NCBI RefSeq assembly: GCF_002093745.1
Contig: NZ_MTSB01000018.1
Coordinates: 1 to 64,000, forward strand
Origin: Pseudomonas graminis
GTDB lineage: Bacteria; Pseudomonadota; Gammaproteobacteria; Pseudomonadales; Pseudomonadaceae
Reading direction: 5' to 3'
Length of the DNA: 64,000 nucleotides
Shown: positions 7,450 through 17,400 of the stretch, one piece after another
How the letters are laid out: every line of letters starts with the position of its first letter
Position numbering within the stretch: position 1 is the first letter of the stretch
The notes under the pieces: model-generated
What the model was told of the DNA's origin: nothing
Seen by the model: the letters and a program-made list of their open reading frames with translations, nothing else
The model's database searches: none
Translations under genes and position numbers: made by a program

Positions 7450-9087
7450 ATGCCGACACCCAGAACTGTTCGTCCAGAGGTTGTGACCCTCCTTGCCAGT
7501 GGCTTTCTGTTACTGGGTTTCAATATCAATTTGTGGCAGCACCTGTTTGCGATTACCAGTTCAGATGCCAAAGGCATTGCGATGCGTGTCGCGTTTGGAT
7601 TGATGATCTTCTGTGTGTTCAATATAAGCCTGACGCTGGTGGCCTTCCGGGCCGTGTTTAAACCGGTCATGATCTTTTTGTTTATGGTCAGTGCCGGCGT
7701 GGTGTATTTCATGACCGAGTACGGTGTCATGATTGACGCGGGCATGTTTCGTAACTTCGCCGAAACCAACGTGACGGAAGTTCAGGGGCTGCTGTCCCTG
7801 AAACTGGTGTTGTCGATCGCTTTATTGGGCGTCTTGCCTTCGCTGATACTGTGGAAAATGCCCATCCGCTATCGTCCCTGGCACCGGGAACTGTTCAGCA
7901 AACTGGTGGTTATTGTGGTCTGTTGCGCCGCCATCGGCGCTGCGGCACTGGCAAATTATCAAGGCTTGTCTTCATTGTTCCGCAACCATCACGAGCTGCG
8001 CCTGATGGTGGTGCCGAGCAATTACATTGGCGCCTCAGTGGGTTATCTGCGCGAGCAGGTGGTCTCCGCTCAACGTCCGTTCGTCAAGATCGGCGAGGAC
8101 GCCAAACGCTCGCCGGACTGGGCGACGCATGCCCGCAAATCCCTGACGGTGCTGGTGGTGGGCGAAAGTGCCCGGGCCGAGAACTTCGGGATCCTGGGTT
8201 ATGGCCGCAACACCACGCCGACGCTGAATAAAGAGAGCGGGTTAGTGGCGTTCACCGATGTTTATTCCTGCGGTACTGAAACCGCAGTCTCGGTGCCTTG
8301 CATGTTTTCCAATATGGGGCGCAAGGATTACGACGCGACCGTCGCGCACAATCAGGAGGGCTTGCTGGATGTGCTCAAGCGCGCGGGCATAGAGGTTGTG
8401 TGGCGCGATAATCAGGCGGGCTGCAAAGGCACGTGTGATCGGGTGACGTTCCAGGATGTCAGCAACCTCAAGGACCCCCAGTTGTGTAACAGCCACGAAT
8501 GCCGGGACGAGATTCTGTTGCAAGGCCTGCAGGGTTTTATAGACAGTCTCGATAAGGACACTGTTCTTGTGTTGCACCAGATGGGCAGTCATGGCCCTGA
8601 ATACTACAAGCGTTACCCCAAAGAGTTTGAAACGTTTACCCCTGTGTGCGAAAGCAATGCGCTGAACAATTGCAGTCGCGACACGATCGTCAATGCCTAT
8701 GACAACACGCTGCTGTACACCGATCACGTGTTGTCCAGTTTGATTGACTTGTTGCGCAAGAATCAAAACAAGGTCGATACGGCCATGGTGTATCTGTCGG
8801 ATCATGGCGAATCACTTGGCGAGTACAACCTGTTTCTGCACGGTACGCCTTATGTGCTGGCCCCCGATCAGCAAAAACACGTGCCGATGCTCATATGGTT
8901 GTCTGACACGTATCAGAAGTCTTTTGCGGTCAGCCCGGAGTGCCTGGCAAAGGAGCGCAATGCACCATTAAGCCAAGACAATCTGTTTCACTCGATGCTG
9001 GGTTTGTTGAAAGTGGACACCAAGGTCTATAACCCGGGCCTGGACATGTTCGCCGGGTGTCGCAGTGAGGCAAGGGCGGCTGACTAA
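7450..9087 (+). CDS. eptA: Lipid A phosphoethanolamine transferase (EptA/PmrC type)
   Basis: Inner-membrane enzyme that moves phosphoethanolamine from phosphatidylethanolamine to lipid A phosphates, lowering surface charge and polymyxin binding. 545 residues: about five membrane helices in the first 165, then a periplasmic sulfatase-fold domain. Seen there are the metal-binding GESARAENFGILGYGRN, the nucleophile loop SCGTETAVSVPC with Thr278 in the catalytic position, paired cysteines typical of the family, LSDHGESLGE and the His of FLHGTPY. It is monocistronic, so its regulation (often PmrAB or ColRS in pseudomonads) cannot be read here. Confidence 0.93.
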   Translation: MPTPRTVRPEVVTLLASGFLLLGFNINLWQHLFAITSSDAKGIAMRVAFGLMIFCVFNISLTLVAFRAVFKPVMIFLFMVSAGVVYFMTEYGVMIDAGMFRNFAETNVTEVQGLLSLKLVLSIALLGVLPSLILWKMPIRYRPWHRELFSKLVVIVVCCAAIGAAALANYQGLSSLFRNHHELRLMVVPSNYIGASVGYLREQVVSAQRPFVKIGEDAKRSPDWATHARKSLTVLVVGESARAENFGILGYGRNTTPTLNKESGLVAFTDVYSCGTETAVSVPCMFSNMGRKDYDATVAHNQEGLLDVLKRAGIEVVWRDNQAGCKGTCDRVTFQDVSNLKDPQLCNSHECRDEILLQGLQGFIDSLDKDTVLVLHQMGSHGPEYYKRYPKEFETFTPVCESNALNNCSRDTIVNAYDNTLLYTDHVLSSLIDLLRKNQNKVDTAMVYLSDHGESLGEYNLFLHGTPYVLAPDQQKHVPMLIWLSDTYQKSFAVSPECLAKERNAPLSQDNLFHSMLGLLKVDTKVYNPGLDMFAGCRSEARAAD

Positions 9088-9271
9088 ACGCCTCCCGCCC
9101 CACGCACCGGGGTTGGTGTGCATTGGCACGGGCGTCAGCCGGATAACCGTGCCGTGCATTCCTCCCTTTCTGCCTGTCATTTGCATGAAGAACGGCCAGA
9201 CTCGGACGACAGACGCGCGATATTCTGCGATGACGATATATACTGCGCGCCATTGTTGAAGGGAGAGCCAT

Positions 9272-10405
9272 GTGGCCATCGATATTCACTGGATTCGCGA
9301 CGACGACAGCCTCGCCCGGCATTGCGCACAATGGCAGTCGCTGCCTTTTGTCGCGCTCGACACCGAGTTCATGCGGGTCGACACGTTTTACCCGATCGCA
9401 GCGTTGCTGCAGATCGGCGATGGAAAAAGCGCCTGGTTGATTGATCCGCTGCTGATCAATGACTGGCGGCCCTTGTCTGCGTTGCTTGAAAACCCCGACG
9501 TCATCAAAGTCGTTCATGCCTGCAGCGAAGACCTTGAAGTCCTGCTGCGCCTGACCGGCAGCCTGCCGGTTCCGCTGTTTGATACCCAGTTGGCGGCAGC
9601 CTACCTGAACCTCGGTTTTTCCATGGGCTATTCGCGCCTGGTGCAGGAGGTCCTCGACATTGACCTGCCCAAGGGCGAAACCCGTTCCGACTGGCTGCAA
9701 CGCCCGCTGTCGGACACGCAGATCAGCTATGCCGCCGAAGATGCGGTGCATCTTGCCGAGCTGTTCGCCATCCTGCGCCCGCGTCTGTCCGATGACAAAT
9801 ACGCCTGGCTGCTGGACGACGGCGCGGAACTGGTCGCCAACCTGCGTCGTGAAGTTGATCCGTACGAGGTCTACCGGGATGCCAAGCTGGCCTGGAAGCT
9901 GTCCCGTGCCCAATTGGCGGTGCTGCGTGAACTGTGTGCGTGGCGTGAGCGTGAAGCACGTGCCCGCAACCTGCCGCGTAACCGCATCGTGCGCGAGCAC
10001 TCGCTCTGGCCGTTGGCCAAGACCCAGCCGGACAACCTCGGCACGCTGGCCCGCATCGAAGACATGCACCCGCGCACCGTTCGCCATGACGGCGAGTTTC
10101 TGCTGGAACTGATCAAGAGCGCAGGCAGCCTGCCGCCCGAAGAGTGGCCACCGGCATTGCCCGAGCCGCTGCCCATCGATGCTGCCGGGGCGATCAAGCG
10201 TTTACGCGCGATTGGCCAGCAGTACGCCGAGCAACTGGACATGGCGCCTGAACTGATGCTGCGCAAGAAGACCCTCGAAGCGCTGCTCAAGAGCGGCTAC
10301 CCCGACGGTCCTTACCAATTACCTGATTCGTTGCGTGGCTGGCGTCGCGAGTTGATGGGCCAGGCGCTGCTGGACAGCCTGGCCACACCCGGAGAACAGT
10401 CTTGA
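9272..10405 (+). CDS. rnd: Ribonuclease D
   Basis: 3'-to-5' exoribonuclease for tRNA and small-RNA 3' maturation. 377 residues from a GTG at 9272, with GAAGGGAGAG just upstream. DEDD exonuclease motifs: ExoI ALDTEFMR, Exo[14 protein letters not shown], Exo[15 protein letters not shown]. An HRDC domain follows (about 210-290: [23 protein letters not shown]...). The stop overlaps the TTG start of the following ycgL-like gene, so the two are translationally coupled, an arrangement common in Pseudomonas. Confidence 0.95.
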   Translation: MAIDIHWIRDDDSLARHCAQWQSLPFVALDTEFMRVDTFYPIAALLQIGDGKSAWLIDPLLINDWRPLSALLENPDVIKVVHACSEDLEVLLRLTGSLPVPLFDTQLAAAYLNLGFSMGYSRLVQEVLDIDLPKGETRSDWLQRPLSDTQISYAAEDAVHLAELFAILRPRLSDDKYAWLLDDGAELVANLRREVDPYEVYRDAKLAWKLSRAQLAVLRELCAWREREARARNLPRNRIVREHSLWPLAKTQPDNLGTLARIEDMHPRTVRHDGEFLLELIKSAGSLPPEEWPPALPEPLPIDAAGAIKRLRAIGQQYAEQLDMAPELMLRKKTLEALLKSGYPDGPYQLPDSLRGWRRELMGQALLDSLATPGEQS

Positions 10406-10695
10406 AGCGTATCTGCTCGATTTATCGCAGCCCGAAAAAGAACGAGATGTACCTTTACGTTCTCAAGAGCGATGTCCTCAAACGTGTGCCGCCCGAGCTG
10501 CTGGTGGCCTTTGGCAAACCGGTTCATGCCTTCGATCTGGTGTTGAGCCCCGAGCGTACGCTGTCGCGTGAAGACATCAATCTGGTGCTGGAGAACCTCG
10601 ACAGCCAGGGCTATCACTTGCAGATGCCACCGGCTGAAGATGAGTACATCGAGCATTTGCCCGAGGAACTGTTGCGCCGCAACGATCCCATGTGA
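10402..10695 (+). CDS. ycgL: YcgL domain-containing protein
   Basis: 97-residue member of the YcgL (UPF0745) family of small cytoplasmic proteins of unknown role. Recognised by [20 protein letters not shown], then [20 protein letters not shown] and the [15 protein letters not shown] ending. It begins with TTG overlapping the rnd TGA (TTGA), and GGAGAACAG just upstream provides the ribosome binding site. Conserved linkage to rnd suggests an RNA-related role, but that is inference. Confidence 0.9.
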   Translation: MKRICSIYRSPKKNEMYLYVLKSDVLKRVPPELLVAFGKPVHAFDLVLSPERTLSREDINLVLENLDSQGYHLQMPPAEDEYIEHLPEELLRRNDPM

Positions 10696-10766
10696 TCATC
10701 GCTTACGTTGTAAAGCGGCCCACATCGGTTGTGGGTTGCCTGTCCTGTTTTTAAGGTTTTTGAAAC

Positions 10767-11699
10767 ATGCGCGTTCTGATTGCCGAGCACGATTACCCCG
10801 TTTATACCCAATTGTTGCGCAAGGCTGCGCCTGAGCTGGACGTCTTGAGCAGTGGTGACTCCGCCGAGCTGTCGCGGATGGCCAGCGATTGCCCGGTCTG
10901 GCTGGGACAGCCGGACCTGATGGCCAACCTGTTGCGCCAAGGGCACAAGCCGCAGTGGCTGCAATCCACCTGGGCGGGGATCAACCCGCTGCTGATGGGG
11001 GGCTTGCCGCAGGACTATCGCCTGACACGTGCGGTGGGCATTTTCGGTCAGGTCATGGCCGAGTTCGTTTTGACTTACATGCTCGGCCACGAGCGTGAGG
11101 TGCTGGCGCGCTTGATGAGTCAGGTCGAGCGCAAGTGGGACAACCGCACCGGTCAAAGCCTGGCGGGTCGCAAGGCGTTGATCGTCGGGGCCGGTGACAT
11201 CGGCCAGCGTGTTGCCGAGTTCCTGTTACCCTTTGGCGTGCAGGTCTATGGCGTGGCGTCCACTGCGCGTACCCAGGAGCCGTTTATAGAAGTGGCCGCG
11301 TTGTCGGACATCGAGCGTCTGGTCGGCGAAATGGACTACGTCATCAACCTGCTGCCCAACACGCCGGACACTCACGATCTGTATGACGCGAAGCTGTTTG
11401 CCAGCTTCAAGCCCACGGCCCTGTTCATCAATGTCGGACGGGGCATATCGGTGGTGGATGCGGATCTGGTCGAAGCATTGAGGGTGGGGCATCTGGCCGG
11501 AGCGGTGATCGACGTCTGTCGTCAGGAGCCGCTGCCGCAGCGCCATCCGTTCTGGACCGCCTACGGGTTGCTGTTGACCGGGCACAGTTCGGCACCGACA
11601 TCCCCGGTCGCCATGACCGAGCTGTTCGTACACAACCTGAACGCGTTTCAAGCCGGAGAAGCCTTGCGCGGAGAAGTGGATTTTTCGCGAGGCTATTGA
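10767..11699 (+). CDS. D-2-hydroxyacid dehydrogenase family protein
   Basis: NAD(P)-dependent 2-hydroxyacid dehydrogenase, probably a glyoxylate/hydroxypyruvate-reductase-like enzyme. 310 residues. The Rossmann motif is ALIVGAGDIGQRVAEFL; INVGRGISVVDADLVEAL supplies the catalytic Arg-region pattern, DVCRQEPLPQRHPFW the Glu, and LLTGHSSAPT the catalytic His. The usual LTPH is LTGH here, a conservative difference. It lies 71 nt after ycgL in the same direction and ends in a strong bidirectional terminator. Physiological substrate not evident. Confidence 0.88.
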   Translation: MRVLIAEHDYPVYTQLLRKAAPELDVLSSGDSAELSRMASDCPVWLGQPDLMANLLRQGHKPQWLQSTWAGINPLLMGGLPQDYRLTRAVGIFGQVMAEFVLTYMLGHEREVLARLMSQVERKWDNRTGQSLAGRKALIVGAGDIGQRVAEFLLPFGVQVYGVASTARTQEPFIEVAALSDIERLVGEMDYVINLLPNTPDTHDLYDAKLFASFKPTALFINVGRGISVVDADLVEALRVGHLAGAVIDVCRQEPLPQRHPFWTAYGLLLTGHSSAPTSPVAMTELFVHNLNAFQAGEALRGEVDFSRGY

Positions 11700-11711
11700 G
11701 CTGGTTGCAAA

Positions 11712-11745
11712 AAGGCCGACGTTTTAAGCGTCGGCCTTCTTGTTT
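11712..11745. terminator. Bidirectional terminator between convergent genes
   Basis: Perfect 10-bp stem aaggccgacg/cgtcggcctt with a 7-nt loop. T-rich on the plus side (cttgttt) and preceded by caaaaa, giving a T-run on the minus strand. Serves the dehydrogenase and the convergent nitroreductase. Confidence 0.88.
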
Positions 11746-11766
11746 CAATGACGGCAAAAAAGCCGA

Positions 11767-12360
11767 TTACAGCGAAAAATCACCTTCAGCCGCCAGCTCG
11801 GCCAGCGGTTTGCGCGGGCTAGGTGCTTCGCGACCTTGCAGGTAGTCCGGCAGCGTCGACTTGTCACCCAGTTTGCCGATGGCCACCGCGGCGTGCAGCG
11901 CATAGCCCTCTGGAATATTCAGCGTTGTACGGGTCAATTCCTGGTCGAAACCGGCCATGCCGTGGGTGTGCCAACCGCTCAGGCTGGCTTGCAGCGCCAG
12001 ATAGCCCCACGCCGAACCGGTGTCGAACGTGTGCCACAGGGCCGGTCCTTCTTCGGTGGCGCCGGGGGCGGTGAAGGTGGTCTTGGAAATGACGATGACC
12101 AGTGCAGCAGCGTGTTGCGCCCAGCTGCGGTTGAATTCGTTCAGCAGGCCCAGGTAGCGTTCCCAGCTCGGCGTATCGCGGCGCGCATACAGAAAACGCC
12201 AGGGTTGCGAGTTGTAGGCTGATGGCGCCCAGCGTGCCGCTTCGAAAAAGCTCAGCAGCGTTTCCTGATCAATGCCTTCACCGCTGAACGCACGGGGCGA
12301 CCAGCGTTCGGTGAATTGAGGATCAATGGGATGGTCAGCGATGCGAGGGTTTGTGCTCAT
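11767..12360 (-). CDS. Nitroreductase family protein
   Basis: 197-residue FMN-dependent nitroreductase-fold oxidoreductase. The start at 12360 is chosen because AAGGA lies 8-12 nt upstream; a longer frame starting at 12420 has none. Family blocks: RWSPRAFSGE (FMN phosphate contact), EAARWAPSAYNSQPWRFLYA, a DTGSAWGYLALQA helix, and a C-terminal AVAIGKLGD strand followed by EAPSPRKPL. Physiological substrate unknown; such enzymes reduce nitroaromatics or quinones. Single gene. Confidence 0.92.
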   Translation of the reverse strand: MSTNPRIADHPIDPQFTERWSPRAFSGEGIDQETLLSFFEAARWAPSAYNSQPWRFLYARRDTPSWERYLGLLNEFNRSWAQHAAALVIVISKTTFTAPGATEEGPALWHTFDTGSAWGYLALQASLSGWHTHGMAGFDQELTRTTLNIPEGYALHAAVAIGKLGDKSTLPDYLQGREAPSPRKPLAELAAEGDFSL

Positions 12361-12571
12361 GAGAATCCTTGATAGCGAAAGTGGGGAAACGAGCGTGGCT
12401 TGATGGGCCGTGGTCGGCAAGCATCGTCCGAACGCGCTGAAAACGCATTCACGCTACTGTTTTGCTCCCTGACTGACAAGTGCTCACTACCGACAGTCGC
12501 AAGTGCTTGGCCCGCACCCCGTGTACCTCTAGACTGGCGGCCTTTTCATTATCGATACCGTTGCCCGAATC

Positions 12572-13021
12572 ATGGCCGCTAAAGTTGAACCCTTCTGGAT
12601 TCGCAAGACCCTCGACCAGCTTGATACGCAAGAGTGGGAATCGCTCTGCGACGGGTGCGGTCTGTGTTGCCTGCAAAAACTGGAAGATGAAGAGGACAAC
12701 AGCGTTTATTACACGCGGATTGCCTGCAAGCTGCTGGATCTGAAGACCTGTCAGTGTTCCGACTACCCGAATCGTCGAGCGTCGGTGCCGGACTGCATTC
12801 AACTGACGCCGGGTCAGGCTGATGAGTTCAAATGGCTACCGCCGACCTGTGGCTATCGTCTGGTCAGCGAAGGAAAGGATTTGCCGCTCTGGCACCATCT
12901 GGTGTGTGGTGATCGCACGGCTGTGCATCATGAACGTATCTCCCAATCCGGCCGCATGCTCAGCGAGAAGAATGTGGCCGAAGACGACTGGGAGGATTAC
13001 CTGATATTTCGCGCAGGTTGA
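12572..13021 (+). CDS. ycgN: YcgN family cysteine cluster protein (UPF0260)
   Basis: 149 residues with the CxxCGxCC-type cluster CDGCGLCC near residue 27, further cysteines in the [20 protein letters not shown] segment, then PDCIQL and PPTCGYRL. Such patterns suggest binding of a metal or Fe-S centre; the family has no settled function. Length matches the E. coli protein (about 150). Divergent from the nitroreductase, convergent with the following DUF2892-type gene. Confidence 0.9.
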   Translation: MAAKVEPFWIRKTLDQLDTQEWESLCDGCGLCCLQKLEDEEDNSVYYTRIACKLLDLKTCQCSDYPNRRASVPDCIQLTPGQADEFKWLPPTCGYRLVSEGKDLPLWHHLVCGDRTAVHHERISQSGRMLSEKNVAEDDWEDYLIFRAG

Positions 13022-13025
13022 ACGC

Positions 13026-13406
13026 TTAAACGACTGGTTTTGGCTCGGTCAGCGCTTCTACGCCTTTAGCGGCGGCATGCTTTACTGCATTTTCGGCGTC
13101 GTCTTTCAGCGTATTCAGCTCGGCGCCGGCACGTTCGATGGTCGAGCGTGCGCTTTGCAGGTCGCTACGGCCTTTCTCCATCAACGATTTGGCCCCGCAA
13201 TGGCCGCTGATGCCGCGCGCCAGTGCTGCGCCGCCAATGGCCAGCTGGATCAGGCCCAGAAAGCCGCCGCGACGGACGCCTTTGCCCATCAACAGTACGC
13301 CGCCAGCCAGTGAGCCGATACGCTCCCAGCCTTGAACGTTCTGATCAGCGTTGTGCTTGAGCAGTTCAGGGGTGTCGATGCGTTCGATGATCGGGGTGTC
13401 GCGCAT
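13026..13406 (-). CDS. DUF2892 family membrane protein
   Basis: 126 residues from the ATG at 13406 (GGAGAG upstream). The N-terminal half has two short hydrophobic, glycine-rich segments, WERIGSLAGGVLLMGKGVRRGG and FLGLIQLAIGGAALARGISG, typical of the inner-membrane YgaP-like DUF2892 family. The C-terminal half is a predicted amphipathic helix rich in Ala, Glu and Lys, resembling YtxH or apolipoprotein-like repeats. Function unknown; possibly envelope stress. It ends 4 nt from the convergent ycgN stop. Confidence 0.75.
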   Translation of the reverse strand: MRDTPIIERIDTPELLKHNADQNVQGWERIGSLAGGVLLMGKGVRRGGFLGLIQLAIGGAALARGISGHCGAKSLMEKGRSDLQSARSTIERAGAELNTLKDDAENAVKHAAAKGVEALTEPKPVV

Positions 13407-13497
13407 GATGGCTCTCCATGAGGTGATAGTTCGGAGGTAGTCGTTCGGTTCAGAGAAACTGACTACCCGCCAACAACACAGGTTCAATGCTTTTATG

Positions 13498-13998
13498 TCA
13501 GCGGTCGTTCACCGGGTCGATTTTCTCACGACCGAACTGCGGGCCTGATCGAGTATTGATCCCCTTGGCCATGCGGTCGTAGAGCACGACGTTGACGGTG
13601 GCCGCCAGATTCATGCAGCCCTCGGTAGGGATGTACACCACGTCTTCGCACCAGTCGCGGATTTCCTGATCCAGCGAACCGTCTTCCGGGCCGAAGATGT
13701 ACAACGCACGATCAGGGTGCGTGTACTCGGGCAGGGCGCGGGCACCGTCTACCAACTCGACGGCAACCGGAATACAGCCCAGCGGCAGAATGCTTTTGAG
13801 GTCTTCGATGCCAATCAGCGGAATGTCCTGATGGATTTTCTTGGTGTCGGTGATGAAGTCCCGGGCGCGTTCATAGCGCTTACCGGTATAGAACACCGAC
13901 GCCACGCCGTAGCAGCCTGCGGCACGCATCACTGAACCGACGTTTTCCGGGGACTTTGGGTTGTAAAGACCGATGCAGGCGTACCGTTTGTTGGCCAC
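13498..13998 (-). CDS. RNA methyltransferase, TrmH/SpoU family
   Basis: 166-residue SPOUT-fold SAM-dependent 2'-O-ribose methyltransferase. Motif 1 is GLYNPKSPENVGSVMRAAGCYG (N and R contacts), motif 2 ALYIFGPEDGSL, motif 3 VYIPTEGCMNLAATVNVVLYD; the last two form the knotted SAM site. The target RNA is not evident. Size suits the short TrmH/TrmL-like subgroup that lacks an N-terminal extension. Single gene. Confidence 0.88.
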   Translation of the reverse strand: MANKRYACIGLYNPKSPENVGSVMRAAGCYGVASVFYTGKRYERARDFITDTKKIHQDIPLIGIEDLKSILPLGCIPVAVELVDGARALPEYTHPDRALYIFGPEDGSLDQEIRDWCEDVVYIPTEGCMNLAATVNVVLYDRMAKGINTRSGPQFGREKIDPVNDR

Positions 13999-14070
13999 GG
14001 GGAGGGTGCTCTGGAGAAAACCGGGGATTATACGGCAGCGTCAGAGCAATGCCATTTGCAATTGCGCCGC

Positions 14071-14961
14071 TCAGAACCACATGCGTAAACCCACGACCAG
14101 CCGCGCTTCGGCAACGTCTTCACCGTCTTCGCGGGCGTAATCGGCAGTTTTGCCGTAGGACCGATCCCAGGTCACGCCCACATAGGGAGCGAATTGCGGG
14201 GTGATTTCATAGCGCAGACGAAGGCCGAACTCACTGGTCGACAGGCCTGAGCCGATGCCGCGTTGCGGGTCGTTCTTGCCGTAGGCATTCAGTTCGGCAG
14301 TGGGTTGAAGAATCAGGTTATTGGTCAGCAGCAGGTCGTAGTCGGCTTCCAGGCGTGCGGACGTCTGTCCTGCTTCACCGATAAATGCCGTGGCTTCGAC
14401 ATCGAGGTCTGGAATCGCCTGCCCCTGCAGGCCGAAGGCTGCCCAGGTCTGTGGGGCGCCGGGCTTGAAGTCCTGACGCGCACCGACGACCACGTCCCAC
14501 GACGGGCTGACGGCATGCCCCCATAACGCCTGGATTTCTGCCTCTTCAGTTCTGCCGTTGGTTCGCTCGCCTTCGGAGCGCAGCAGCAAACGGTCGATAT
14601 CGCCGCCGATCCAGCCGGACAGGTCCCAGGCCAGCGCGCTACCGTCGTTTGCGTTCTGCCATTCCAGCTTGTCGGCCAGAAAATAGCTGTTGATGGCGCT
14701 GTCGTGGACTTGATGCCCGCTGTGGCTGGTGTACACCGCAGCCCGGTCCGCATCGGTAATGGGAGGGATCGGCGTTCGGCTCTGCGCCGGAGCGTCGTTG
14801 TGGTCTGCAGCGTTCATCGGCATCGAGTGGCTGCCGTGATCCATGCCGTCCATGCCGGCAGCCAGCGTCGGCGCCCAAGGTGTCATGGCCAGGCCCGCAG
14901 TCAGCAGCAGACTTGGCAGGCGAGGCAAATTGCGCGATTCATTCAACCGTAACGTCCTCAT
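14071..14961 (-). CDS. copB: Copper resistance protein B, outer membrane
   Basis: 296 residues with an N-terminal signal peptide (hydrophobic to about residue 35, then Ala-rich cleavage region) followed by a Met/His-rich stretch ([14 protein letters not shown]) that can bind copper. The rest is a series of beta strands ending in Trp-Phe (GLRMWF), the usual aromatic terminus of outer membrane barrels. CopB proteins bind and retain copper at the outer membrane. Its ATG overlaps the copA stop by 4 nt (ATGA), so copA-copB is one operon. A longer frame upstream is only the antisense of copA's frame. Confidence 0.92.
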   Translation of the reverse strand: MRTLRLNESRNLPRLPSLLLTAGLAMTPWAPTLAAGMDGMDHGSHSMPMNAADHNDAPAQSRTPIPPITDADRAAVYTSHSGHQVHDSAINSYFLADKLEWQNANDGSALAWDLSGWIGGDIDRLLLRSEGERTNGRTEEAEIQALWGHAVSPSWDVVVGARQDFKPGAPQTWAAFGLQGQAIPDLDVEATAFIGEAGQTSARLEADYDLLLTNNLILQPTAELNAYGKNDPQRGIGSGLSTSEFGLRLRYEITPQFAPYVGVTWDRSYGKTADYAREDGEDVAEARLVVGLRMWF

Positions 14962-16679
14962 TCTTCCACCCGCACTTCGCGGAACATGCCCATTTCCATG
15001 TGGTACAGCATGTGGCAGTGATACGCCCAACGACCCAGGGCATCGGCGGTGACGCGATAACTGCGGCGTGATCCGGGCGGCATGTCGATGGTGTGTTTGC
15101 GCACCATGAACTGGCCATGCTCGTCTTCGAGATCGCTCCACATGCCATGCAGATGGATCGGGTGGGTCATCATGGTGTCGTTGACCAGCACGATGCGAAC
15201 CCGTTCGCCGTAGGTGAGCGTGATGGGCTCTGCGTCGGAGAACTTCACACCGTTGAACGACCAGGCGAATTTTTCCATGTGCCCGGTCAGGTGCAGTTCG
15301 AGGGTACGGCTCGGCTCGCGGCCATCCGGGTCTTCGAAAGTGCTGCGCAGATCCGCGTAGGTCAGGACTTTGCGGCCGTTGTCCCTGAGACCGATCCCCG
15401 GATCATCGAGTTTCGGCGAGGTGCTCATGGCCTGCATGTCGACCAGCGGATTATGGTTTTCGCTATCCGGGTGCGACTGAATGGCGGGTGTTGCCTGCAT
15501 CGGCATGCTGCTGTGGTCCATGCCCGGCATCGGGTCATGGCGCATGTTGCTGTGGTCCATCCCCGCCATCCCCATGTCATCCATGCTCAGCAGCGGGCGC
15601 GGATCAAGAGGCGGGACGGCGGCCTGCAAGCCCGGTTTGCTGGTCAGCGTGCCACGGGCGTAGCCGGTGCGGTCCATTGACTGGGCGAACAGCGTGTAAG
15701 CGCCTTCAGCCGGTTCAACGATAACGTCGAAGGTTTCTGCCACCGCGATGCGCAACTCATCGACAACAACCGGTTTGACGTGCAGACCGTCGCTGGCCAC
15801 CACCGTCATTTTCAGGCCGGGAATACGTACATCGAAATAAGTCATCGATGAGCCGTTGATAAGCCGCAGGCGAATGCGTTCGTCGGGTTTGAACAGCCCG
15901 GTCCAGTTCATGTCCGGTGCCTGGCCGTTCATCAGGTAGGTGTAGGTCGCGCCGCTGACGTCTGCCAGGTCGGTCGGATCCATGCCCATCTGCGCCCACA
16001 TCTTGCGGTCGGACGTGGTCGCGCTCCAGCCTTTCTCGCTGACATCGTTGATGAAATCACTGACAGTGCGCTTGTTAGTGTTGTAGTAGTCCGATTGCTT
16101 CTTGAGCGTTTGCATCACATGGGCCGGGTCTTCATCGGTCCAGTCACTGAGCATGACCACATGCTCGCGCTCGTAGGTGAAAGGCTCCGGCTCTCTGGCA
16201 TCGATCACCAGCGGCCCATAGACCCCCGATTGTTCCTGGAAGCCGGAGTGGCTGTGATACCAGTACGTGCCGTGCTGTCTGACCTTGAAGCGGTAGACGT
16301 ACAGGCCGTCCGGCGCGATGCCTTCGAAACTCAGCCCCGGAACACCGTCCATGTTGGCGGGCAGGATGATGCCGTGCCAGTGAATGGAGGTGGTTTCGTC
16401 AAGACGGTTTTTTACCCGCAGGGTGACGGTGTCGCCTTCACGCCAGCGCAGCAGAGGGCCTGGAATGCCGCCGTTGATGGTCAGCGCGGTTCTGGCGTTG
16501 CCGGTGATGTTGACCCGGGTTTCGCCGATGGTCAGGTCGAACTCGGTGCCGGACAGCCCGTCAGGCTGCCCCGGATTCGGCATCGCCCATGCCGGACTGC
16601 GCCAAAGCCCCAGCCCGCCGAGGATGCCGCTGGCGGCAAGCCCTTTTACAAAGGTTCGTCTTGTGGTTCGGGTGGGCAT
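14958..16679 (-). CDS. copA: Copper resistance protein A, multicopper oxidase
   Basis: Periplasmic multicopper oxidase that oxidises Cu(I) and sequesters copper. 573 residues: a twin-arginine signal ([13 protein letters not shown]), three cupredoxin domains with type 2/3 copper ligands SIHWHG and YWYHSHSG near the N-terminal third, and MTHPIHLHG with [13 protein letters not shown] at the C-terminus. Between residues 360 and 400 lies a Met/His-rich insert with repeated MDHSNM/MDHSSM motifs, the CopA copper-binding octapeptide region. Followed by copB. No copRS genes are next to it, so a chromosomal regulator elsewhere presumably controls it. Confidence 0.96.
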   Translation of the reverse strand: MPTRTTRRTFVKGLAASGILGGLGLWRSPAWAMPNPGQPDGLSGTEFDLTIGETRVNITGNARTALTINGGIPGPLLRWREGDTVTLRVKNRLDETTSIHWHGIILPANMDGVPGLSFEGIAPDGLYVYRFKVRQHGTYWYHSHSGFQEQSGVYGPLVIDAREPEPFTYEREHVVMLSDWTDEDPAHVMQTLKKQSDYYNTNKRTVSDFINDVSEKGWSATTSDRKMWAQMGMDPTDLADVSGATYTYLMNGQAPDMNWTGLFKPDERIRLRLINGSSMTYFDVRIPGLKMTVVASDGLHVKPVVVDELRIAVAETFDVIVEPAEGAYTLFAQSMDRTGYARGTLTSKPGLQAAVPPLDPRPLLSMDDMGMAGMDHSNMRHDPMPGMDHSSMPMQATPAIQSHPDSENHNPLVDMQAMSTSPKLDDPGIGLRDNGRKVLTYADLRSTFEDPDGREPSRTLELHLTGHMEKFAWSFNGVKFSDAEPITLTYGERVRIVLVNDTMMTHPIHLHGMWSDLEDEHGQFMVRKHTIDMPPGSRRSYRVTADALGRWAYHCHMLYHMEMGMFREVRVEE

Positions 16680-16960
16680 CTGGGGTATCCGTCAGGCTGT
16701 TCATTGCAGGCCCGCCAGCAGGCGGCGTGGGCGGGGAGATTCCGTCAAGGGAAGGGCAGCGGGTGATTGGGGCGTGCCGGGTGTTTTGCGTGGGAGAGGC
16801 TGGGCCGGAGCAGTCACAACATATCGGCGTCCGAACCCTTGCCTTCGCTGACAAGTCAGCTCCCACTTCGACGTGCGTTCAGCCATTGCTGCTCATCACG
16901 AGGTGCGTTCAGCCTTGACTCATTCATTCCTGTGCATCACGAGGTGCATCTAGCCTCTCG
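16680..16960. other. Intergenic region upstream of copA with repeats
   Basis: 280 bp between copA and yajD, both on the minus strand. It holds the REP-like palindrome and two copies of the 13-mer catcacgaggtgc (about 16897-16909 and 16936-16948) embedded in a loose repeat with gtgcgttcagcc. No gene supported. Confidence 0.5.
16849..16868. repeat. REP-like palindrome
   Basis: gctgacaagtcagctcccac: a GCTGAC/GTCAGC palindrome followed by ctcccac, matching the core I recall for Pseudomonas repetitive extragenic palindromes. Single copy here. Confidence 0.5.
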
Positions 16961-17335
16961 TTACTCGTCCTTTTTCATAAGCCCCGCCAGTGCGGCGAAC
17001 GGGTTGTGGGTGGCCTTGGCGGTCTTCGGCGTGCTCAGCGAGCCGTCGGCGAAGTATTGCTGGTCGGTGTAACGCGAGTGCTCGTTGTCGTGGCAATACA
17101 GGCACAACAGCTCCCAGTTGGAGCCGTCCTGCGGGTTGTTGTCGTGATTGTGGTCGCGGTGATGCACGGTCAGTTCGCTGAGGCGCTTGCCGGCAAACTC
17201 GCGGGCGCAACGACCGCAGACGTGCGGGTACATGCGCAACGCCTTGTCGCGGTAACCCATTTCTCGGTCGCGCTGGGCGTCGGCCAGGATGCGGTCCAGC
17301 TTGGCGGTATGGGAAGGAGGGTTGGCCGTGCTCAT
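16961..17335 (-). CDS. yajD: YajD family HNH nuclease
   Basis: 124 residues from the ATG at 17335, chosen because AGGTGA precedes it closely (an upstream in-frame start at 17359 has none). HNH signature: HVCGRCAREF, then LTVHHRDHNHDNNPQDGSNWELLCLYCHDNEH, with CxxC...CxxC structural zinc and the HH...N...H catalytic set. Small HNH proteins of this type are predicted DNA endonucleases of unknown cellular role. Minus strand, monocistronic. Confidence 0.92.
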   Translation of the reverse strand: MSTANPPSHTAKLDRILADAQRDREMGYRDKALRMYPHVCGRCAREFAGKRLSELTVHHRDHNHDNNPQDGSNWELLCLYCHDNEHSRYTDQQYFADGSLSTPKTAKATHNPFAALAGLMKKDE

Positions 17336-17400
17336 GGTGTCACCTGTACGTGTGCGCATTAAAAGCGGAATAGGGCGAGTTTAGCGCCAGATGGGCAAAC

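Noticed and set aside
14963..15141. N-terminal extension of copB upstream of 14961
   Set aside because: That part of the frame lies inside copA and encodes no signal peptide; the ATG at 14961 begins a normal signal sequence and overlaps the copA stop by 4 nt.
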